A stretch of DNA of 64,000 bases from Pempheris klunzingeri (taxonomy: Eukaryota; Chordata; Actinopteri; Acropomatiformes; Pempheridae), in contig NC_092032.1 of assembly GCF_042242105.1 (NCBI RefSeq), positions 7,352,415-7,416,414 on the forward strand, in the 5' to 3' direction. Made by a program: the position numbers and the translations under genes. Under the pieces are notes generated by a model, which was not told where the DNA came from, did not search any database, and was given only the letters and a program-made list of their open reading frames with translations. Positions 53,740 through 64,000 of this stretch are shown in pieces; position 1 is the first letter of the stretch; each line of letters opens with the position of its first letter.

Positions 53740-54700
53740 CGTCATGTCCAGTCGTTTGTCTGTGCTCTCCTGGCGGCTAAGCTAACAAGATGGCATGCTG
53801 GCTTGCATGCTACAAAATGATGTAGTTGGATGTAGCATTTTTGACATACTGCATTTGACTTACTTTGTATTGGGACATACTTAATCTTTTTCTGGCATAC
53901 TAAACGATATGGTGGTATGGTTATTAGAAAGCAGCCCATGGATATATACCTGGACATGGCTCCTGCATTCAGCCTGCTAATTTGTCCCCACGGCCACTTG
54001 CGGTACTGCAACAAGTGCACACTCACAGGCACACTAACGTACTCTTCATAACAAGTCAAACTGGGCATGGGGTGTGTTTCAACATCAGTGTATGTCGATT
54101 ATGTGCAGGCGAGAAATGTCCTGATGTATACGACATTAGCATGATGTATGTATCAGCTCTCTTAATGTGGAGATAGGCTTGTTGCTTACAGGGAATCACT
54201 GCAGGTGTTCATATATTTTTGTCATAATGATGCACTGTTTCACCCATTTATTTGTCTATTTTTTTGTTCATATTTATGACCCAAATCTACATCACAATTG
54301 GCACATGAATGTGAAGTAGGAGCTACTCAGGACCCAAGAAGGTATTATGGTATGGTGAAAAGGAAAAACTCCCATATATAATACAGACAGTATAGAAAAC
54401 AGTTTATTTGACACTATATTTAGCAATCATAGTTTATCTTAAAATAGTAGCGGGAAATATTACATTAGGTGGAAGAGATTATGTTGATTTACACTTGTGA
54501 TAAAGGCTGGTGATGCTGCGATTAATACAGTCTATGTGATGCATAGAAGATGTATTGCTTGAGCATTCTTCAGTGTGAACAGTCTGCTGGTAGTGGCATA
54601 CTTAATCATTCATTTAGCAGGCAGTATGCAGTCCATACTGTCTGAGTAAGTCATAGGCAGTACGTTAGTATGCGATTCCAAACACTGCCATAGGCCTGTT
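53740..54700. repeat. Possible repeat pair with GTATGC/GCATAC-rich ends
   Basis: Segments 53800-53910 and 54585-54690 are rich in GGCATACTTAAT/ACATACTTAATC and GCAGTATGCAGT-type words typical of a degenerate fish repeat family. Whether the two flank one element or are separate fragments cannot be told by eye. Confidence 0.35.
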
Positions 54701-57009
54701 ATCATGATAGGATCTCTTTTTATTCTCTCAGAACTCTTGTATTGTAAGATTGGAAGCTGATTTCAACAAGCACAATAAGAATCCTTTACAAGTGTGATGA
54801 ATTGTGTTGAATTTTCAGGGTATATAATCACTTTTTATATGCAATATAATGTTCTGTAATAATACTGTACTTCTGTTCCTGTACTGTGCAAGCACAAGAT
54901 GAAAGCAGTGGTTCCCTCAACAGTTGTGCATAAAGCTGGGGAAAATGAGAGAGGGTTAGATGGGCATGTAATCATTTTTCGACCCGATCCAACTACAGTA
55001 CAGTGACACTGTAAAAACAAGTACTACAAACCAAGCTCTAAGAACATGTAACATCAGGTTTTCAAGTGCTCACTGCCATGCATATTGCGAATGTTTAAAT
55101 AGTCTTTTCACTGCTGTCTCCTCTTGTGTTTGCTAATCAATGCCCGAACTTAACTAGAGCAGCATTAACATGTGTTATGATGAATATGATAACAGAGCTG
55201 TTGGAGGCTCAGTCGGTGTGAGGGCAGCACCCTGATGGTGAGACATGCTGTGGAACATGTTCTGCTTACAAGCATGTGCGACCATCTGTGCCTTTGTCAT
55301 GCTTCAGCAGAAAGATCACCACAGCGCCACTCTCTGCAGCAGTAAACAGGGTGATGGAAGTCATGCAGCGTCGGCTGACCTCTTACAAGCGCTCTTTACT
55401 TCTGGGTGATGGACTGAACCTGCCTGCACCTGTGACCAGATTGTCATCTGCCTGAACCGTGTGGAGATAAAGGATCTCAAGCTTTGCCCATTCCTGAATG
55501 ATGCAGCTGACTTCTGAAATACACTTCAAAGGCTGGGCCTGAGATTTGTACAGATGTCCATTGTCGGCAGCAAAATAAATGAAGCACTCAGTATAAAATT
55601 AAAGATTCTCATGCCTGATTTGTCTGATGGTGTTCACTGAATAAGTCAAAAGTTAATGCCTCATAATTTTGACTAACTATGTGATCATTTGGACAGATCA
55701 TAACATGTACATTATTATTATTATGTATAAATGTGATAGATGTAATAGACTTCCATAGGCTTTGATAGTTTTAGATGAAAATTGTAAATAGCTATAGTTT
55801 TTTATATTATTTATTCATTTATTTTCTTCACTGCCAGACTATTGTTGTTGTGAGGGGGAGAAGCCTCTGAAACAGCAGGAACAAGTCCACACGGGGGTTT
55901 AAAATGTGCTTTGATAGTCACACTAATGAAATTAATTAAAATGGGTAAGCGGCTCCCTAAGACAGGGTGAAGCATCACAGGTTTTACAGACTGTTGATTA
56001 AAATCCACCCACGTCAGTGTAAAAGTGTCTGGAACTGCTTTTACACTGAATTACCAGGCTGGTAGATATACCTGGACAATCTCACACAATCCATATGCAT
56101 TATACAATATAACCACACATTATATATATAGTCCTGATTTGAAAGCTTTATAAAGGCAAGTTTTTGTCCATATTGACAATTCAAGTGTTTTACTTCGCAT
56201 CTACATCACAATCAGTACATTTTTCTTCTCATAGTATTTAACAAAATGCTGTCGATATCAAGTCAAGCAGGCATGGCATTTGTTTCTCAACAATCACTCA
56301 CATATAATCAATGAGAAAACACAGTTGCTGTGATTAGTCTCACACAGACCACAAGGCCAGTGTGTTCTGAATCAAAGGTTTTTATAAGAATTATGGATTG
56401 TAAGAGCATGTTCCTTCCTGTCGCAGGGTCCCAGCTGTGTCCTTGTGTAGTCAGGCCTTTACAATGAAAGCCTGCAGGCATTTTCCATAAAGCCCAAGTT
56501 GCAGTTTGTTTTAAATGTATCATCCTGGAAAAGCCTGTGACTACCAATAGATGCTATGAAAAGCTCCCCAGCAGTATATTTGTTTTGTTTTAGTTTACAG
56601 ATTTAGCTTTGTTGAGGCTGTAATAATTGGCCTTTACTCAAACATCCCTCAGGCAAAGTGGAGGCTAGCTGTGGTGAGTCTGCTTCACATTAACATTTCA
56701 TTTTCAACATCCTTCTCCTGTTGTACCATGAAAATACATGCTCCCTTTGTGGCTATCACAGCTGCAGTGGTTCCAGTACACGAATGGTTTTGTGTTTGCA
56801 GGGAATTTATTTTCATGATTTTTGTCATGACATTTGACGCTGAAGCTTGTGTCATCTCAGCAGAGTGCATGAGTGTAAGAAGACACACAGCAGGAAGAGT
56901 GTCAGTAAATTGTAGTTTTCATGTCAGGATTTATAACAGCTCACTGGTCTGTTCATTTTGCAGGATTTAGTACAAACTCATTAGCTGTGCTAAATGCTCA
57001 ATTTTATCT

Positions 57010-57115
57010 GTAATTATAGACAGAATAAGCACCCTGAAAAAGGCAGCGGCTCACACCCACAGCTGCTGCACAGCATCAATTAATGCAAATGCAAGGTAAT
57101 GAAAAATAAATACTA
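57010..57115. promoter_or_regulatory. Octamer plus homeodomain motif block (possible conserved element)
   Basis: An ATGCAAAT octamer at 57083-57090 directly follows ATCAATTA, a POU/homeodomain-like composite, with TAATTATAG at about 57012. Function is inferred only. Confidence 0.25.
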
Positions 57116-60100
57116 AATGGTACTTGGTATTTATTTCTCATTACCTTGGCTGCTGCATGTTGACACAAATCTCAGCCATGGTGGCGCGAGATCAGAAGTC
57201 AGTTGATCACCAAAGTAAGTACGCTTTCCTCTTGCTGGGAACAGGAATTTCAAAAATTCTAATTCAAATCTCCATAAAATAGCAACAACTAGTACTTCCT
57301 GTTGTATTCCTGCCTCCAACTACATGTTGATGGTCTTTAAAATGAGGGTGACTTATCATAAAGGCACTGTGACAAACGTGGCTACATTGTTAAACTCAGC
57401 ATCTTAATAATGGGACTAAAATAGAAACGGAGATGAGTAAATGTTGGAGCAGAACAAAGACCTGTAATCTCTATGCTAGTGGGAGATAACATTGTACAGA
57501 ATTTGCATTTTCTAATCCTAAAAGAGTGTGAACTATATATCTATTCAATCAGCGCTTAATCCAGACCCCAAAAATACCTGGATCCCGAATGTAGAAAAAC
57601 CTCTCTCAAAGTCATTGTCCAATAACAGCTTAGCACCTGCTTTGCCTAACTGCTGTTGCTCAGTTTTTAGCCTTTTGAAAAGTTTGACAGGTGTATCTTA
57701 GCAACAGGAAACAGAGTCTGGATGTGGGGAGCGGTCAGTTACAAAATGTAAGGCTTCTCTTTAAATGTTGTTCAATAAAACAAGTAAATCTCCATCTCCT
57801 CAAGACACATGCTTTGTGTTGCCATAGCTACGTAGTTTGTCAGTTTCCATTCATAATAGTTTGTAAGATGGATGCAAACCCAGCCTCAGAGAGAAAGAGA
57901 GGGTTTAATAGATTAATAGATGTTAAGAAAAGGACAAAGAATCAGAGAAGCAGGCCCTGCACAGCTAGCAGCACTGTTGGCTTGTCATAAGTCTGCACAT
58001 CACATTACCCTGTGCGTAACAGAGAAAATCTGCTGCACTTGACCCATTAAGAGATCATAGTAAGACTTCTTTTTACTCCTCAAACAAAGGGATAAAAGCT
58101 GATGACAGATACAATCCACCGAAAGAGAACAAATCTATACCAAGATAAAAAGGCTGAGAAGGAAAACTAACACCTGAGCCTGAAATAATATTGATTCAAC
58201 ACTGAAAATGTTAACGCTGATGTGCTATTTCAATTAATGTTCAATCACTTTTATTTAAAAAGTAGCTTTTTCTTGGCAGAATGCTCTGCAGCACCTGAAT
58301 ATCTACTTCTTTCAATCTGAAACTGAGTGCATTAATGTAATAATATGTCTTTTTTCTCGCTACCTGAAGCTATTGTAGGTTCCCATAACCCATCTGGTGG
58401 AACACCTCTGGGTTCATCTTGGATCATTTGTCACAATGGTATTCATAGGTCCTACTCTGCTGCAGGATAATGACTGAATAATGCCAGCTGTGCTGAGAGA
58501 AGTGTTGGGAGGTGTCCATGAGGATGAACTGTTAATGGAAATACTGGAGCAGAATGACTGACTGGATGGAGGGCTTTATGTAATCACATAAAGTTTCATT
58601 TTTCCTCCCCCTTGCAACACATTGAGTCAAAAATATCATTAATTTCTGTTCCCCCCACTATCCACCCACACCCTAGCCATATTCCCATCTTTCTTGGCCA
58701 TGCTGAGTCGACAAGGAAGGGGTTTCAGTGCATGTTCAAGTCTCCATTTGATCTCAATAAATCAAATACTTTATCCACGAAACACACCGAGACCTTTGCT
58801 GCAGAGGCTTCTCATTCTTGTGAGGACAATACAGCTCTGAAAATGTGTCTATGATGCAGTGTTTGATGGACAGTCAGACAGCTTCTGCACAGGAAACACA
58901 TGCAAGGTAGTTAGTTTTCAATCCATCATCAATTAGCTGTGCTAAAGTGGGTAAAACGGCTTCCTGGATGTAGAGTGGAAACACTGATGGTAATCAACCT
59001 GAATTGTTTCAGTTTCCTAAAACTAATAGGGTGATTTAGGCTGAACCTGTAACTACAGGGTTTTGTATTCACAAAATATTACAACTTTTCATTTTATTGT
59101 CATTTTCTAACTTTGTTCTGATGATTTTAAGATTTCTCCAAGTAGAATTATGACTCTGTCTCATAATCTAGACTTTCGTACGCTGATTTTCTCCAGACAT
59201 TCCATTGTTGTTGTTGTGTAATTGAAATGCTAGATCTGGCTTTAGCTAAAACCCGGCTGTCTCACCTAGACATCCGTCACACCTCGACTTCTCGCCTCGC
59301 CACATAAAAGACAAAATTACGTCCTGTATTGGCACTGAATACTGACACTTAGAGAAACTCTCAATGGAGTGAATCTAGTGACGGTTAGACAACAGAAAAA
59401 GGGACTGTTTGTTCCTGTGTTTATGATGCAGTGTATGCAGTGTTTGTGTCCAGTGTTCCTATGCAGACAAGTTTTTAATTCCCTCTGATGTTAGCTAACA
59501 GCTACATGTGATGCTCCCAGAAGACAAGTCAAAACACATTTCTGCCTCCACTGAAAAACATGTTTCATTAAGATCAAATTAGCCGAAGAGTAATGAGAGA
59601 GAATTGGGGCTGTTTGATGAATCAGTGTCACTATATGAATACATGAATGTGATGAATGAATAAATGAATGATTTTCAGCTCGCCCACTCCCCTTGCGTTC
59701 ACCAGCACAATCAGCCATGCGTATCACCTCCATGACATGTGTGTGTTCAATCACACACATCGCAGGGTCATCTGAACACAGCAGGTGCATACGCAAAGGT
59801 AAACTTTGACTCATTATTTTACCTTCTTCCCCACAGTCACACACATTCACACAATGCCCTGGCAGCAGGAGGTGGGGGGTCGTGGTCACTGCAGCATAAA
59901 CTAAGACTCATTACTGTACCTTCCCATCAGCACACATGTGACCGGAGATGAATAAGAAAGGGCGAGCACTGCGAGGAAACATTTACAGTTATATACAGGT
60001 CAGCGGATTGTGACCTTGTCCATTTGAACCAGCACATGGGAACTGTGACAGGCCAAGACGCTGTGATGAAGAAGCTATTAGAGCAGGTCGGGACTTTGGC

Positions 60101-62935
60101 TTTTAAAAGAACTCTTGTGTCTGGGTTTGTGCGACGCTCTCCCAGGAAATAGGCTTGTGCCTTAACACAATAGACAGTGACAAAGCAAGAGCAGTAACCG
60201 GCACTGGAGCAGAGTACATTAAAAGGAGGAAGATTAAAAACCGGAAAAAAAGTGCTTTGGTCAGAAGCTATTTTGATTTAAAAGATATAAAGTAATGATT
60301 TGTTAGAGTTTCCTATGTGAGCATTCAGCCAACAATCTGGCAACAGTAGGCGTCACTAGAAAAGGGCTTCATGGGGCTACAACAACATGTTAAATACAGA
60401 ATCCTGGCTGATCTCCTTTATGTGGTTGCTGTTTCGCCCTTTCTACAGTTGATCTAATAAGCTGCCATAGTAAAGAGAAAAACATATTCAAAATCTCAGT
60501 AACATTTGTTAATCGACTACACAAATAACTAAAAAAGTCTTTCTAAACATTGTGTCCTGTTACCTGCTTCATACATTTGAGGCTGATATTTTTGGGAAAA
60601 TAATCTAATATTGTTGCTTTTGAAGTATTTCAGTTTTTTTTAGCTTATTTCCCATAAACCCCAGACATTTGTGGCAAATCAGAATTAAGGAAAATAAAGG
60701 AACAGCTTCAGAGCTCATGTTAAAAGTAAGTTAAGGATTCTGCTACTATTTTGATGTTTGGCTAAATATGAAATAATGAGCACTTTAGCTTTTCCCGAAT
60801 ATTTCAAATTCAACAATATCAGACTCAGCTTAGGTTGAACTACTTTACCGCTCCCTTCTTTTACATGCTTTAAACAATATTTCAGAAGTGCTGAGGATGA
60901 CCGGGTCAAGTCAGAGATTCTAAAACATTGAAAAAAACCAATTGTGTCTCCCTCCTTTAAGGACAAGAAAATGCCATTTGACAGATTGTCACTGACCTGC
61001 TCCTGTCAGCTCTGATAGCATTTGCTTCCTCTTCCAGAGACACACACACACACTTGCACTCTGGCTGCAGGTGCTGGGGAACAACCTGTCTAATGTCATT
61101 GAGCTTGTGTAGAAATGGAGGCCCACATGGACACAGCTGCCATGTGAGGTGAGGTGTTCAGTCGGGGAGATAAGGTGATGAGTCAGAAAAAGGGGCCAAT
61201 TTCACAGGAGGTTTGCAAAGTCTTTTATCTAAAAAGCACCTCGCTGCTATCTGCATTCTTCAGATTTCTTCCTCTGGATGCTCTAAAATCCTGGTATCAA
61301 CTCTATCTGAGCAGGAATCACAAAGCACCAACAGACACTCACAGTTAGACAGACTGCATCATGATGGAATACAGCAATATGAGTCCCTGCGTGAATGTGA
61401 CAATTTGCATTGCATTTCTAACTCAAAGGCTTTTCTGTGTCCCCCCCAAGGCATCCATTATTCTTCTCTCTGTTTTGAAATAAACAAACCGCAGATTTAA
61501 ATTGATGTTGAGATTGATGTCTTTCATAAGAACAGATATAATGATGACAAATATAAATACAGCCAACAATCTGTAAACCTACAACAACATCCATTACATG
61601 GCATCTGTAATCCTGCTCCTCCATTAGAGCTACAGTGTGTGGAGATAATCGGGCGACATGTCAGTGAGCGGCTTAGCATCACATCGCTTGTCACAAAAAA
61701 CTTTTCTTGAGCACACACAAACAAACACACACGCTCCGGCTGACATGATGATCATACAGCGGCACGCAGCGAACAGTAAATTGCTGTCATCTGTTTTGTT
61801 TTTCCCTGTGGACATTGGAAAGCTGCAAGCTTGTCCAGGAAGGGAAAATTGAATTAGCAAAAAAGGTTTTCACATCAACCAACAATCAGCTGGTACAGCT
61901 TAAAGTACCTTATGGTGGCGCATAGGGAATCAGGGGGTAACGAATTTGGGCAGGACTTAAATACATGGATTACAATGGACTGCTTTCTTTACTACATTTA
62001 TTTACTAACTGATTTTACTGTTTAGTGTGTTGCTGATTTTGCTGTGTTCTTTTATCATATTTCATCATACTTGATCATATATTGGACTGAATGCTTATTG
62101 TCTTTTTTGTATGTAATGTGCATTGTAACATGTTTTGAAGAGCACTTTATAGATAGAGATGTTATTATTACCTGGTGCATATTATTTATAGAATTACAGG
62201 GTAGTGGGACATACAGGCCCTAATAACAGAAATACATCATTAATAATAACGATGCCACCCAAAACACAATACTTGATATATACTATTGTAGATAGTGCAC
62301 ATGTTGCTTTGAGTGTTGCCTTCTGTGTATCAGGATGTTGTTGTTACTGTGTTGTTCCACTGCAACAAGAGTGAAGTACATCATTATCGTACTGAGTGCT
62401 CCATACCAGGAATTTACAGCATGTCTTTACAATGTGGTTTCTTCAGTTTGTTTTTGTTGTATGTGTAGCATAGAATTAAAATGAATTATACCACAACTAA
62501 TGGTCATTTTGTCAATTTCAGCACTGGTACTGTGTTTTTCCCACTTTCCCTGTCATGTTGCCCCGTAACAATCCAACTGTACCACATGCTCAGTCATTTT
62601 AAAGTGTAATTATAGTGTAATTTATTTCAGTCTTGAACACTGTAGTCTGTAGTCTTGTTACCCCCTTATCCCATTAGCCTCTGTATTCTTCCCTCACATA
62701 TTTGTTGCATGTAGGCACCCACTGACAACTTAAATACCCCATATTTACTATTTGACTTCTCTTACTCTCGTGGGTCTAAGGACACCTGCTGTGTAGACAA
62801 AGATCTACATGTTCTAGAGATACACCCACACACTGTATGATTGTCCATGGGAACCTCATCCATTAACTGCCTGTTTCCCAAGAGGCACAACAGGCTAACA
62901 AACTTTAAAACTGCAAGTGTATGTTTAGCCATGTT

Positions 62936-62937
<2 letters not shown>

Positions 62938-62997
<60 letters not shown>
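62938..62997. repeat. (TG)30 microsatellite
   Basis: 60 bp of uninterrupted TG dinucleotides. Confidence 0.97.
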
Positions 62998-62998
<1 letters not shown>

Positions 62999-64000
62999 AA
63001 GTGAAGAGTGGAGAGTTAGTGGAAGAGATAGGACAGGAAGTTAGAGTTAATTAGCATGTATTGCAAATTATGTCTAGACAAGCCTCCCACAGCCTGGCGA
63101 GGATGTCAGGTTTTCACATGCCGAAAGAATATAGCCATAATGAGTATGTGTAATTGTTATCTGTCCTAAAGAAGGAGGCCAAAGATCTTTCCTTATTCCC
63201 CTCACTCCTCATGAAGCTCTCTGTAGAATGTTTTAACATAAACAGAAAAAACGCCCTTGGCGCGTTTACATTAAACAGTGATTTAAAGCCGCACCATGCA
63301 CTGTTTTTAAAAATACATCCATGTTATCATCTTAAATCAGGAAGAGGGGTTGCAGCAGAAAAGAGCGCCCCATTCCCACTTAGTGGGACGCTGTAAATCC
63401 ACCCGTTTACTCATTGAAATGCTGATGCTGGTGCGAAAGGTTCTACAAACACAGGAAGCGAAGGACTGAGGCTCTCTAAGCACTCCTTCAACAGAAAGAA
63501 TATCATGTTATATAATTCTGGGTAATGAAGTACTCTGTGAAAGACTAATTACTGGCAGCGCTGAGATGCCAGAACCTTGGATGGATGATTTATCGGTGGA
63601 AAAAACATTACTCATAGAAGGTCTATGCTTAACAAAATGTCTTACAGATACTGGATAAAATTCAGTATAAAATTGGCACCACCACTTAATGAGGCTTCTG
63701 TTTAGAGTATTTTAAGGGTTGACAGGTATCCTTTTGGAATTTTAGCTTAAACTTGATTTCTGCACATATATTTTTTATTTTTGAGACATGACCAGAAGAT
63801 GTGGTTATAATCACCATAGTTTTCTCTGCAGTCCTGCCACATTTTGGTGCTTGTGATTGTTGGAATCTAGCTTGCTGAATGAGTGTTATGAAATATCTCA
63901 AACCTCATCAGAACTGAGATGTTGTTGTGTTATGTGAGGATTGACTCTTGTCTTAATTCTCGTCTTAGCTTTGGCCTGTGTAATAATAATTCTGCAAATT

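Larger units (their letters stand above)
36440..64000. other. Gene-free stretch with repeats
   Basis: 27.5 kb upstream of the C11orf65/MFI promoter without a recognisable exon on either strand. It contains the SINE at 40.4 kb, two copies of the percomorph repeat (44.4 and 47.9 kb), three TG microsatellites, possible repeat fragments at 53.7-54.7 and 62.0-62.2 kb, and a few motif-rich non-coding blocks. It may be intergenic, or an intron of a gene whose exons lie outside the window. Confidence 0.6.

Noticed and set aside
61990..62170. AT-rich segment ending in an AGAGCACTTTATAGA-like phrase, similar to 25890-26075
   Set aside because: It resembles the tail of a fish 3'-UTR-like repeat, but similarity is too loose to annotate as a defined element.

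Overview
This window is nuclear DNA of a ray-finned fish, probably a percomorph teleost. The evidence is GT-AG split genes encoding vertebrate proteins, a vertebrate-type cytosolic tRNA-Cys, teleost dispersed repeats (a tRNA-headed SINE, TTAA-flanked piggyBac-type elements, a percomorph internally repetitive element) and long CA/TG microsatellites. The species cannot be named from the sequence alone.

Layout. About 1-26.5 kb has no gene I can recognise. It holds dispersed repeats, a 207-bp TTAA-flanked MITE (3551-3757) and a decayed, internally deleted piggyBac element (14185-15815). From 26.6 to 28.4 kb there is a GC-richer, promoter-like stretch with possible small plus-strand exons, a diverged CT-rich tandem repeat and three CACGTG E-boxes; no gene was identified there. 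From 28.87 to 36.43 kb lies a compact block of three minus-strand genes: pomp (proteasome assembly chaperone, 6 exons, 141 codons), a cytidine deaminase gene (4 coding exons) and the C11orf65/MFI homologue (8 predicted coding exons, about 275 codons). A plus-strand tRNA-Cys(GCA) gene sits between pomp and cda. From 36.45 kb to the end there is again no recognisable gene, only repeats, microsatellites and a few stretches that look like non-coding regulatory DNA.

The genes are functionally unrelated (proteasome maturation, pyrimidine salvage, mitochondrial fission control, translation), so the grouping looks like ordinary synteny, not an operon-like system. Two observations stand out. The cytidine deaminase copy combines a one-base frameshift next to the only plausible start codon with replacement of the catalytic glutamate by lysine, while its splice sites and zinc cysteines are intact. 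The C11orf65/MFI promoter carries a full-match RFX X-box, a cilium/testis-type regulatory signature.

All calls come from reading the sequence. Exon boundaries were derived by hand from splice consensus and reading-frame continuity, without transcript or database support.
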